In this document: positions 1 to 9,737 of the stretch, piece after piece
Layout of the letters: every line of letters starts with the position of its first letter
Numbering within the stretch: the first letter of the stretch is position 1
Origin: Trypanosoma brucei gambiense DAL972
Taxonomy: Eukaryota > Euglenozoa > Kinetoplastea > Trypanosomatida > Trypanosomatidae
DNA length: 64,000 nt
Assembly (NCBI RefSeq): GCF_000210295.1
Contig: NC_026743.1
Coordinates: 1,860,001-1,924,000, forward strand
Direction of reading: 5' to 3'
Notes under the pieces: model-generated
The model's database searches: none
Seen by the model: the letters and a program-made list of their open reading frames with translations, nothing else
Told to the model about the DNA's origin: nothing
Translations under genes and position numbers: made by a program

Positions 1-1028
1 GTTGAATGAGAGCACATATGTAACCCTCACCCCCCATCTTGTCGTACATCTCCATTGTTAGCGTTAAGAGGTCTATTGCGGAAATTTTTAACTGGACGTC
101 GTGTTCAGTTACAATTCCAGCCGACACACTAGTGCAAATAGTATCCCTGCTCCAGCATTTAATGAACCTAGCCATGTCGGATTCTGGCATAGGGGTAAAG
201 TATTCCAAGTAGTCGAGCATCACACCACAAGAGCGGAATACTTGTATTTTTAGCTCAACGTCACCTCCACAATTCTGTTCAGAAAGCAGGCAACAAAGGT
301 TAGTGAAAGTACGACTGCCGCTCGTCAGTCCGATTTGTAGAGGTGACAAGCTCTCTACGTTCCAGTCAAGGGACTGTGCTTGTTCATACATATTCGAACA
401 CATACGAAAAGCAGCCTTTCGGACACCCCATTGGGCGTTTGGGTCCAAGACAAGTACTGCGACACGCTCAATAATATCCTTACTTGCAAGACCTACCTCT
501 TCTGGAAGGTCCTCCACAAGGTACTGAAGGGTATATAAAGCCGAAAAGGTCTTCACCTCTCCCGCCATCAGCAGGTCGTTTAGAAGTGTGTTAGGGAGAT
601 TACCCAGCCCGCACTCCTCCCACCAGCTAAATGAGGTTAATACTGTTATCTTTACAACAATTTGAGCAGCTACGCGGGCGATTCGAACATCTGTCGGGTT
701 AACAAGAACAGCTAGTGAACAGCCAGCCGCCTCCCTTATAGCCGCTTCACCCAAAGCAAGTTTACACCGCTCCAAGTTGTTCTTTAGGGTAATCCCAGCC
801 AACCGCCTGTACTGTACCCAGTTGCCGCCGAGGTCAATGTCAACCGGGCATGTTTCCGCACCGAACAAATATGATAACAACACGAAGAACGTTGAGTCAG
901 ATTGATACCGTTGCAATTCTTCGTATGCCTTTTTTGAGTTGTGAACGTTAACACCATTATCGCGAAGAAGGTGTAGCACTTTCACAACATCACCTGATGT
1001 TATGGAATAACCTCCCGCAAAACTCATT
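1..1028 (-). CDS. Transportin-like (importin-beta family) nuclear import receptor, C-terminus cut by window edge
   Basis: The minus-strand frame is open from an ATG at 1028-1026 to the window edge, so about 342 N-terminal residues are seen and the C-terminus is missing. The protein is helical with HEAT-like spacing. Near residue 85 it has RRLAGITLKNNLERC, which closely resembles the LSGLILKNN block at the same place in transportin-1 and -2. A second stretch with NPTDVRIARVAAQIV matches the next HEAT repeat of that family. Family members carry proteins with PY-type signals into the nucleus by binding Ran-GTP. The family is assigned from these motifs. Transportin rather than another beta-karyopherin is inferred from the N-terminal block. 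This is the last gene before the tRNA region and is read away from it. Confidence 0.8.
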
Positions 1029-2595
1029 GAAAACTTTACTTTACCTCATGGGGGAAAGTGGAGCAGAAGCAACGGTAATAATGTCAAAATGAAAACCAGC
1101 AGTTACCATTATTCAACGGTTTAACAAAAAAATTAAAGTCAATAATGTAAAGTGAACATTTTAATCACATAACCCCAATCTCTCGCCTGGTTCCGTAGTC
1201 TTCGAAAGGTCCAGACGTGTGTGAACGGTGAGAAAAGAGCAGGTGCATAGTGCACCGAGTACCAAGTGAGAACTAGTGATCGCTCACGCGAAGAATCTCT
1301 GCACCCATGGAAAGTCGATGCATTTGCCACGCATTCCTCTACTCACGCCCCCACACACAGCAGACCCTACCATTAGGAAGGAACATAGTGGAAGCACAGA
1401 GTCATAGCAGTGCTGAATGTAATGACGGTTAAAGGGAACCTGTCCCCGCTATGATCGCACCAGCAAAGCTCTACCCAACGAAGCACCCATTGGTGACAAA
1501 GCGGAGAGCCACTGCTAACAGAGAAGTGCTTGAGCATTGCTCTCAAAAATAAAAAAATGGAAGGTGAACCTTTTCATCACAAAAGCAAAAAGAGTTAGTG
1601 CAACTGGAAAATGCATCCTGGAACTAAGCGCTTGGTGAAGTACACGGACACTCCACGCCCAGAGCGTGTTCAAACGCTTATGCGCCGGATATATCATTTG
1701 CTATCCAGGGGGGGAGGGTCAAAGCACTGTCGCTTGGTCGTCTCCAACATCACCCACAGCCTTACATGCACATACGATCATCAGAGAAAACTTTCCTTGA
1801 GGTTGCCGACGACTCCAACGTGCTTATCCTCCTCTTCCTTTCTTACCTTGGGCTGTCTCGGTAACAGCACGCGCCGCATACCAGAGTTAGCCAGTACATT
1901 CAGGATCCGTCAAGGCTACCCCAATTCGATTACAAGGTTATAGCGCATCCGAAGCAGTAACGAGGGTGGGCGGGCTTAACCACGGTATGCTTGCCATTGG
2001 AGTATCTCTGTGGTGAAAATTACAACATCCCCCTGGACTTAGTTGCTGCTCACTCCACATCCTAGCGTGGATGCGCGCGGTGTCGAGACAGAAGAACATC
2101 GCGGTTGCACCCGCCTCCCCCCCCCCCCCCCACACACACACGCACAACACCGCCGCACCAAACAATGCCTAGTAACCGCACTTCCCAAGCTGGGTCCCGG
2201 CTGCTGTGCCGATGTGGAAGCAGTAGCATAACAGCACCGACATGGATACAATATGAGAAAACCCCATGCTAGGAACCGACGACCCCAAACGGCTAACAGC
2301 AGCGCACCCCTACAGAATGCGCCACTGGCAGCTGTTCAAAGAAGGGAAGCCCGAGGTAATACGGACCAAGAAAGCGCAAGCCTTTTTCAACCCTCTGTGA
2401 TGCCACCCTCAAACTCCCGAATACGGACAGGGCAATGGAAGATGGTTGTCCCCCCCCCCCCCCCCCCGAGGCCCGTCAGATCCATCTTCCCCTAGCAGAA
2501 TACGCGACCCGGCAAAACTATGCACTCCCACGGCGCGTCGCGCCCCCGTTTCGTCTGTACGGATCGGACGAAACAAGTCCGCCGCATCTCTAGGG
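1029..2595. other. Intergenic, no gene seen; simple-sequence tracts
   Basis: This is sequence upstream of the transportin-like ATG. Reading frames here are short and lack recognisable motifs. It contains a C run at 2117-2131 running into CA repeats and a second C run at 2450-2467. I see no RNA gene. Confidence 0.6.
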
Positions 2596-2735
2596 TTTTG
2601 TTACAGCAATAAACTGATGATAACTGGAGAGACCTCCTGCGGTGACGCACCTGTTTCTCAAGAAAAGATGGGGGCGCTGCGGCCTCTCTTCCTGCCGGCG
2701 GAGGTGCTTTCTTTTTAATTTAAGTGGCTATTTCT
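2596..2735. repeat. Direct repeat copy A, left of the assembly gap
   Basis: This 140-bp block aligns without indels to 3040-3179 with about seven mismatches, about 95% identity. It stops at the run of Ns, so the unit may be longer and more copies may lie in the gap. Both copies contain a TGATGA hexamer followed by conserved GC-rich sequence. I do not recognise the repeat. Confidence 0.85.
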
Positions 2736-3039
2736 NNNNNNNNNNNNNNNNNNNNNNNNNNNNNNNNNNNNNNNNNNNNNNNNNNNNNNNNNNNNNNNNN
2801 NNNNNNNNNNNNNNNNNNNNNNNNNNNNNNNNNNNNNNNNNNNNNNNNNNNNNNNNNNNNNNNNNNNNNNNNNNNNNNNNNNNNNNNNNNNNNNNNNNNN
2901 NNNNNNNNNNNNNNNNNNNNNNNNNNNNNNNNNNNNNNNNNNNNNNNNNNNNNNNNNNNNNNNNNNNNNNNNNNNNNNNNNNNNNNNNNNNNNNNNNNNN
3001 NNNNNNNNNNNNNNNNNNNNNNNNNNNNNNNNNNNNNNN
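2736..3039. other. Assembly gap (Ns)
   Basis: There are 304 consecutive N characters. The flanks are copies of the same repeat, so the gap probably reflects a collapsed or unresolved tandem array. Its true length may differ from the number of Ns. Confidence 0.99.
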
Positions 3040-3179
3040 TTTTGTTCCAGCAATAAACTGATGATAACTGGAGAGACCTCGTGCGGTGACGCACCTGTTT
3101 CTCAAGAAAAGATGGGGGCGCTGCAGCCTCTCTTCCTGCCTGCGGATGTGCTTTCTTTTTCATTTAAGTTGCTATTTCT
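3040..3179. repeat. Direct repeat copy B, right of the assembly gap
   Basis: This copy matches 2596-2735 at a constant offset of 444 bases. The match could continue leftward into the Ns. To the right, unique sequence leads to the tRNA-Pro gene at 3360. Confidence 0.85.
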
Positions 3180-3359
3180 CTGTATATATGAAGATGCAGG
3201 TCAGACAACCTGTGGAGTGGGACTGGAGACGTGCTCACCGAAGCGCTCTGAGTGTGCGGTACGGCCCGGTCGAGATAGGGAGATGCAGAGACCGTTTCCA
3301 CCTAACAGGATGAACGTTCTAAAAGTAGAAAAGAAATATAAAAATTGGGGTGTTCCCGC

Positions 3360-3431
3360 GGCCCAGTGGTCTAGTGGCATGATTCTCCCTTAGGGTGGGA
3401 GAGGTCCCGGGTTCAATTCCCGGCTGGGCCC
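3360..3431 (+). tRNA. tRNA-Pro (AGG)
   Basis: A 72-nt cloverleaf. Acceptor arm GGCCCAG pairs with CTGGGCC, the anticodon loop TTAGGGT gives AGG, and the T-arm is GTTCAATTC with a CCGGG/CCCGG stem. It is very close to eukaryotic tRNA-Pro. Internal A and B boxes serve as the Pol III promoter. Confidence 0.96.
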
Positions 3432-3433
3432 TC

Positions 3434-3437
3434 TTTT
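3434..3437 (+). terminator. Pol III terminator of tRNA-Pro (AGG)
   Basis: A T4 run begins 3 nt after the discriminator base. Confidence 0.8.
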
Positions 3438-3491
3438 CGCTTCCTTGTCGGAAATAAGGCAAACAGGGCGGTGAAGGTCAACGGCACGCGT

Positions 3492-3563
3492 GGCCGCTTA
3501 GCTCAATGGCAGAGCGCCGTCCTAGTAAGACGGAGGTCGGGGGTTCGATCCCCCCAGTGGCCT
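3492..3563 (+). tRNA. tRNA-Thr (AGT)
   Basis: A 72-nt cloverleaf. Acceptor arm GGCCGCT pairs with AGTGGCC including one G-T pair. The anticodon stem CCGTC/GACGG encloses loop CTAGTAA, giving AGT. The T-arm has GGTTCGATCC. It lies 60 bp downstream of tRNA-Pro (AGG) on the same strand, with its own terminator. Confidence 0.96.
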
Positions 3564-6500
3564 CGTTTTTCGCCACTTCACAACCGCCTTTGCTTGTCGA
3601 CAAGGCGGGAAACGCAGACACCAAAGGGCCGGTGGCTTAGTCAGATTCGGTTGGCGAAAACTGGCAGGGTACTTGTTGCTTGTGCTCCCCTCTTTCCTCT
3701 TCTTTTTCTTTGGTACACGCAAGAAGGGAGGGAGTGGTGAACATGAGGAAATGCGAGGTGGCCTGGGGTCTCCACGAAGAGAAAAGGAATCATCCAACCA
3801 GTTCGTAACCATTCGTCTCTTCCCAACTACCGCACAATTCAATGAGCGGCGGAAAACTTCCCAAGTCAATGTCCATCTCCTTTGTAAATCTATCACAACT
3901 TAAAAACACACATGAATGGAACCTCTGAGTAGTGCCGTGCAAGTGAGGGTTAGCGTCCCTCCCCCCTCCCCCTCCCTCAAAAGTAGCCAACTTCACTTTT
4001 TTATCGGTCATTTTTTTTTTTAGTCGTTGAGGCGACGCCCATTTTTGGCATCACCATAGCAAGGAAAACGCTAAAAAATTTTGGTGCAGTGCCATTATGT
4101 TTTAGTTTTATCCCTAATTTATCGACCAGTTGCCGTTACCTTTTTCGCAATCCACTGATTTATCTTTAGCATTGCGTAGGGGAACGAAAGTTTCCCCTCG
4201 TATCCACGAGAAATGTGATTTTCTCCGGCATTACATCCTTCTCCGGTATTCACTTTTTTTCGGAGAAAGGAAAAGGCAAAAGATACGCCATCTGATCGCG
4301 TCCTATGGTTTCTCACCACCACCCTTTCCCATGCCCGCATAACGAGTGGGCGCCCTCGTCTGCTTCACAAGTTTTTCGTACAAGCGACTTTTCTGCGGAA
4401 AGGGAACATTGGAATTTCGTGTAGCCACCGTTTCTACGAGAAGAATGAAGTGAGTTATTGCTGACCCGAAAATAGAGGTCCTAACCAATCAAAAGCTAAA
4501 GTAAATAGACAAATCGCGCCGAAAGTACGCGCAGCGGTTTTCTAACATTACCCTTGCAACTCCCTCACCCTTTCAGCAAGCACGCAGAGGGCCTGGGAAC
4601 TGACGAGTGGTGGATATACCATAAAAGTGCATCGTTGGGATCTTTTTCTGAGGCTGCAAAAATGCATGTTTCAGCAAAATCCGCATCTTGATTGCCACAA
4701 GCCCGCGTATGTGTTACTCACTTCTCTCTCTTTAACGGTAACTCCCGAAGGAGGCTGTATGTCACCCCTTCCGTGGTGGAAGATCGTAACGAATTTACGG
4801 ATGCCACAGTTGGAGGACATTTTAACGTTTGACCCAAGTATCGAGGAAGACACACTCACCCCTATAAATCCCTGCACCATCGGAAAATAGAAACCCATAA
4901 GTTGGTGGAAGCAATAGCTTCTGCGCCCCCAATCGCCTCCCTAAGGTGACGATATTCGCTTGATCCAAATAAACCCCTCGATAAGTTCACCACCTCTTCC
5001 CGGTCCCCTTTGTGGGTGTTATAACTGACATATTGGGTTCCCTGTGCATAATTCGCAGTCGACCGCAGAGAGCGAGGCAAGACGCATACCACGGCGTGGA
5101 GGTGGAATAGCGAGTGGTACATCTGCAAGCTTTCCGGCTTCGAACTTTCTTTCCTTAAAAAAGATACTGGGCCTTTGCAAGGCGGTGAAACGGCCGGTAT
5201 CACGCTCTTTCCCCTTCCTACTACCCGCGCGTTTCACGACTCTCCCCAATGGTCGAGTCAAATGAGAAATGCAGCAGCGTTAGCGGATTTTTTGTGCAAC
5301 GCAATCGACTATACTACTCGTACAATTTAAATCCCATCTCCATCCTCATTTCCCAAGACCCCTTTGTTGCCTCTATGCAATCGCAAAAGGTAATTATGAA
5401 GGTCATACGTACTTCAATTGCCTATCTGGATCGGCGCGAGCTGTACATTTATGGGAGGAATCTTCCTGTATGCCTTCGGTTATGCGTGCAGGTGCTATTT
5501 GGATTTGTCTTGTGTCTATATTTCCGCTGCGTTAAAATTCTCTTAGTTGCAAATATTTACTTGTAAAAGTTACATTTTAGATCCTTAGTGGATGCGAGAA
5601 GGCTGACAGTGTTTGGTGCTAGATTTTTGGGATTGTGAATCCTGTGAACACCCGTTTGTTGTATGGGGAACCCTGTTTTCTGTTTGCAGCCGGCCGTGGC
5701 CTCACTGCATTTGGTTCGAGAGTGGCCGCTGTGGCTGAGTACTCTCTTCTTCCGAGTCGCACCTTTCACCGCAGCATTTTCCTCCAGCGTACGCGCCCGC
5801 AATTTTCATGTCGGCAAATATATGCTCAGTGTTAAAAGTAAAGGACCTCAATATTCCGATTCCACCCGGGATATTATAACCAACTGAACTGTTCATAACC
5901 CGATAGACCTTACTTTAATTATTTAATACCTCTCCACTGGGACTCGCTCTTTTAGCGGCGCGTGACTGATGCTGTTTAGTGCTGCACCTTAATAGCGACG
6001 CTCGTTGTTTCCTCAGTTCGGGAAAACACAAGCGCTCCGTGGTGAGTGTGCCATGGCAGCTCTGACCGATTTGCTGGGATGAATTACCCGGTTGTTGCGT
6101 GTTAACTCCGCGGGCCTAGCCGAGATTTTTTGCCTCCCTCTGGACAAGCTAAACTGAATGGGGACCTTCTTTTGGAGCAATTAGTATGGAGTGGCCATCG
6201 CTTGGAACATGTAGCATGCTTTACTCCAAATTTGCCCCGGCAAAATCGATTGGACTAGAGCTAGCCGGATCGCAGAGAAGCCCGCTTCCCGGCTACATGG
6301 GACTGATGCACAATCGATGTTGATCCTCCTGGTCGAAGCACTTGAGAGTGATGAATTGGCTGTCACAGGTACAGCGGACGACGTGGGTGACGACGCGGCT
6401 TCACCAGTGACCAGTATCAGGTGGCAAGGACTATGGCATCTTATTTCGTTCCTGTCGGGCAGACTCTTAGTTAGCAGAAATGTGCTCGCCGCCCGTGTGA

Positions 6501-7010
6501 TTTTGTTCGTAGTTTGCTGTTGGACGAAGCGCGACGGCAGTCGGTTGCTGGACTCAACTTTATATCTCTTATTAGGGTCTCTGGCCACTTTGGCACAGAA
6601 GGCATTCGCGAAGCCGAGTTCCAGCGGACCCAATTGCTACCTTTCCTTCCGTGGGAAAAGCGAAAAAAAAAAATTGACACCGGACGGAGACAACCGCCGA
6701 CACCCCAAAGTTTAAACGCTAATCGGCTGCGCCGCCTAGTAAAAGTCGAGACGGCGATGCCAGCCTGCGGTCAACACTGATTTACTTGTTACAAAAACTA
6801 ACCATCACTTTAAATAAATATTTTGTTACAATTAACACCATGACCACCGCCGTCCGGCTACGCTTGTTCATCCGCTTCCATACCGCGTGGTTTGTCGTCT
6901 GTCGAGGGTTCGAATCCACGGCTGGTTGTTTTCTTCCCAGGAAGCGCTTAAAATGATAACGATCTGCTCATTGCGGTGTGTTTATGTTTTGTGCTGTAGC
7001 AGTGTCCCGT
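3564..7010. other. Long gene-poor stretch between tRNA groups
   Basis: No convincing protein gene is present. Reading frames are short, overlap on both strands and lack family motifs. Three items stand out: a tRNA 5'-half-like sequence at 3627-3656, a possible RNase H-like retroelement fossil at about 6514-6777 on the plus strand, and an isolated B-box match at 6907-6917. Otherwise I see nothing. Confidence 0.55.
3566..3570 (+). terminator. Pol III terminator of tRNA-Thr (AGT)
   Basis: A T5 run begins 3 nt after the tRNA 3' end. Confidence 0.8.
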
Positions 7011-7092
7011 GGCGAGATGGTCGAGTGGTCTAAGACGTTGGATTAAGGTTCCAATCCTTCCGAGGGCGTGGGTTCAAACCCCACTCTCGTCA
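7011..7092 (+). tRNA. tRNA-Leu (AAG)
   Basis: An 82-nt class II tRNA with a long variable arm. Acceptor arm GGCGAGA pairs with TCTCGTC (one G-T pair). The anticodon stem TTGGA/TCCAA encloses loop TTAAGGT, giving AAG. The variable arm holds CCTTCCGAGGG and the T-arm GTGGGTTCAAACCCCAC. Confidence 0.95.
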
Positions 7093-7094
7093 AC

Positions 7095-7099
7095 TTTTT
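7095..7099 (+). terminator. Pol III terminator of tRNA-Leu (AAG)
   Basis: A T5 run starts 3 nt after the tRNA. Confidence 0.8.
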
Positions 7100-7146
7100 G
7101 GAACCGGCGGGCTTTATTTTCTCTTTGGAGAAAAAAGGGTGGATGT

Positions 7147-7151
7147 AAAAA
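7147..7151 (-). terminator. Pol III terminator of initiator tRNA-Met
   Basis: A T5 run on the minus strand lies 2 nt beyond the tRNA 3' end. Confidence 0.8.
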
Positions 7152-7153
7152 GT

Positions 7154-7225
7154 TAGCACCGGTTGGTTTCGATCCAACGTCCTATGGGTTATGAGCCCAT
7201 CGCGCTTCCCCTGCGCCACGGTGCT
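7154..7225 (-). tRNA. Initiator tRNA-Met (CAT)
   Basis: A 72-nt minus-strand cloverleaf. Acceptor arm AGCACCG pairs with CGGTGCT, and the anticodon loop CTCATAA gives CAT. Initiator features are visible: an A-T first acceptor pair, GGG/CCC pairs next to the anticodon loop, and GATCGAAAC in the T-loop region in place of the usual TTC. It resembles human initiator tRNA closely. It is the only minus-strand tRNA here and points away from tRNA-Pro (TGG), 72 bp to its right. Confidence 0.95.
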
Positions 7226-7297
7226 TCGGCGACCCGGCGCCGCCTCCAATCTACTCCAGCATAGGTGTATAAGTTGGACCTGGTGCCCCGCCAGTGT

Positions 7298-7369
7298 GGC
7301 CGTTTGGTCTAGTGGTATGATTCCTGCTTTGGGTGCAGGAGGTCACGGGTTCAATTCCCGTAACGGCCC
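7298..7369 (+). tRNA. tRNA-Pro (TGG)
   Basis: A 72-nt cloverleaf. Acceptor arm GGCCGTT pairs with AACGGCC. The anticodon stem CCTGC/GCAGG encloses loop TTTGGGT, giving TGG. It differs from tRNA-Pro (AGG) at 3360 in the acceptor and anticodon stems, so it is not a recent copy. Confidence 0.96.
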
Positions 7370-7373
7370 TTTT
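7370..7373 (+). terminator. Pol III terminator of tRNA-Pro (TGG)
   Basis: A T4 run directly follows the discriminator base. Confidence 0.75.
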
Positions 7374-9008
7374 CTGGGCGCCCAATTTCCTCACCCACCG
7401 GCTTCACCGAAACGGGAAAAAGGCACGTGTGGTGGATGGGTGTTTTGTCCACCTTCCTTCCAATGTGGCGAATGCTGTCGTTCTTCGTTGGAAGGGAGGG
7501 ACGCATTTTGGACCGACTGATATGCATGTGGAGGTGGATGGCGAGTCGTGACGCCCGAAAAGCGGTGATGGTTCTTCGGGAGTTGGAGAAGTGGCGTTTG
7601 GGGAACGCTGGGGTCTCCGCCCGTTGCGGGAACGGATGGTTTGTGGCCTTCCTAAAGTGAACAAGCGGAGACCCTCATTGAGGGAATTCCTCTTGTGGCG
7701 GTAAAGCGCCTGGAGCGAGGCCGCGGCACAGAGGATATAGGATGATATAGGTTGGTTCATTCGGTTGGAGGCCGCTGGTTCCCCCCTAAACTTGGAACTG
7801 CAGTTGTACATTTAAAAAGGAGGGCCCTGTCAAGCTTCACCGTGTCGAAAAGAGTTGCATCAACACTGGAAGAGAAAAATGGTTTACGGCGCGCCACCGC
7901 CGTCCTCGTTCGAGCCCCCAGCAAATGGACGAATGGGCAGGGAGAAAAGAATCAGGTTTACTAGTAGAAGGCGGTGCGGCCCACTAAGGCACCTTTTATC
8001 ATCCGTACTCCGTTTCTTAGCGGTCGCTTGGTCATGAGAATCTCTTCTTTGGTGCAGCTTGTCCCTTCCTTCCCGCTAACAGCGGACTTGCCCACCTGGT
8101 GTATTCCGGCCTTTTATTGCTCACTCCCCTTTGCACCACATGAGGGGACAGTGTGAAATCCTTACCCTTCGTTGGGGGCTCATGGATAAGGCACCAGCAG
8201 GCGAACGCGCGATGTAGATTCCAATTGTCAGTAAAACCGCACAGACCTACCAACGCGCGTCGGCTATTTGTCTGGGTCCGTGACATAAGCAACCCCTGAA
8301 GGGATGCAGCCCCACAATTGTCGACAATAGCATTTTTAGTCTTTGAAAGAAGAGAAAACACTGAGGAGGGAAGTTGCAGTTTCAACGACGGAAGCGACAC
8401 CTCCCCAAGGGGAGATAAATACATCAAGTAAAGTGTTACTGTGTCGTCTATTTTATTTTTACTCTGCCCCATGGCGATGCCTGCCACCTCAACGTGGTGT
8501 CAGAGTCCAGTACCCCGTATCATCGGGGGAAGCCAAGAGCCAGCAGTGTTCCCCATGAAAGGAACGCTGCTGTGCTCCGGCTACGGCATCATACAGCACA
8601 GGGATCAGCAGCGTCTTGCTGGGACACCGTTTTTCATTTGTCGGTCCCTGGGCACGTGCCAGCGTGCCATCAGCAGTATCATCCGCACTAAGATGGTGCT
8701 GTCCGGTGATGTGGAACTCCAAAACAAAAGGATTGCTAATTGACATCTTTGGGAGAGTCCGGGGTGGGGGGCTTCTCGCCCCATCCGCTGTATTCCGTTC
8801 AACTGCGGAGCTACAACAAAAATTATAGAGGGTGTGTTAGGATGAATAAAAAAGGGAGACTCTGCCACAGTCGCCAGACCGATAGCATCTCAGGGCTCTA
8901 CGGTGATGGCTGATGGCCGCGCCAGTGGGGGGAAACTCTCACGAAGGCACGAAGAAAATTCCAATTTTTTTTTTTTACTCTGCTGATGATTTTGCTCCGT
9001 CATTGCAC
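7374..9008. other. Intergenic between the tRNA group and the first gene of the main array; no gene seen
   Basis: This lies 3' of the TMA16-like gene, so it holds that gene's 3' UTR and probably the end of the polycistronic unit. Reading frames on both strands (up to about 150 codons at 8032-8487) lack motifs and overlap each other. A T run lies at 8966-8975. Confidence 0.55.
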
Positions 9009-9737
9009 TTAATTGGCCCTTCGCGTCTTCAGCACGGCCTCCCGTCCCTGCCGCAACCTTTTTGCTTGGAGGTCTACTCCCCGCTTTTTGGACCTCAACC
9101 AAACGTCCTCTGCAGTAGGTGTTTTCTTAACTGACTGGACTCTCTTCATCGTTTGGAACTTCCGCGACTTCCTTGACGTGAAGTCGATGGACCTCTCACG
9201 TACCTCATCAATGGTTAACAGTTTTCCCTCCAGCTCGGTTACCGCGGGTGCTGCGGGGGATACGCCAGTGCGTGTCAATCCCACTCGCCGAACGACACCG
9301 GCTGTGTCCGCTCGTCCATCCCATATGCTCGTCAGAATCTCTAGATTATCGCTGTTAGTGATGTCTGGTATGACGATTCCTTTGGATGAGTTGAAATCAT
9401 CTACCTCACTTGTTTTCATGGCCTCGAGTATTTTGATACGCCCCGCAGTGGGATTGCGCATGGATTTCAGAGCCACAATTTCCTCGTCGTTCCGTTTTAG
9501 ATATTGTTCCGTTAGCACCTGTGTCTCCTCGCGGGAGAACGCCAGTTTAGTCCGCCCCAAGGCCAAACATTGCTCGCGAAACCAGAAGAAGCGAGCCGCC
9601 TCCAGAGCTGCCTTTGCGTTCCGCTTTCCCTTCTGTTCACTAATTCGTTTCTCCCGCCGCGACTGCCGCTGCAGTTGCCGCACCTTCCGACTCTTCGGAT
9701 GCGTCACAACCACTTTGGCATTTCCTTTTCCCGCCAT
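9009..9737 (-). CDS. TMA16: TMA16-like ribosome-associated protein
   Basis: A basic protein of 242 residues starting at the ATG at 9737; the frame reads on upstream without another ATG. The N-terminus has THPKSRKVRQLQRQSRREKR, matching the HPxSRKAxQLxRxxxR block that defines the TMA16 family. A WFREQ motif follows and then helical sequence. TMA16 was found with translating or assembling 60S ribosomes in yeast. The C-terminal third is rich in Lys and Arg and is less conserved. It is the last gene of the array before the tRNA region. A pyrimidine tract and AG at 9827-9826 fit a spliced-leader site about 90 nt upstream. The family call rests on the N-terminal motif. Confidence 0.85.
   Translation of the reverse strand: MAGKGNAKVVVTHPKSRKVRQLQRQSRREKRISEQKGKRNAKAALEAARFFWFREQCLALGRTKLAFSREETQVLTEQYLKRNDEEIVALKSMRNPTAGRIKILEAMKTSEVDDFNSSKGIVIPDITNSDNLEILTSIWDGRADTAGVVRRVGLTRTGVSPAAPAVTELEGKLLTIDEVRERSIDFTSRKSRKFQTMKRVQSVKKTPTAEDVWLRSKKRGVDLQAKRLRQGREAVLKTRRAN

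Noticed and set aside
2600..2735. C/D snoRNA in the gap-flanking repeat
   Set aside because: TGATGA is present but no D box (CTGA) at a suitable distance and no closing stem were found.
6843..6925. Full tRNA reading of the B-box region
   Set aside because: The T stem has three mismatches and the acceptor pairs only in part, so no working cloverleaf forms.
8032..8487. Minus-strand frame of 151 codons near the tRNA group
   Set aside because: No motif, and other frames are equally open nearby; it also lies beyond the likely end of the array.
8489..8746. ADD-containing minus frame that could recall a reverse transcriptase box
   Set aside because: Only three residues match and the surroundings do not resemble a reverse transcriptase.
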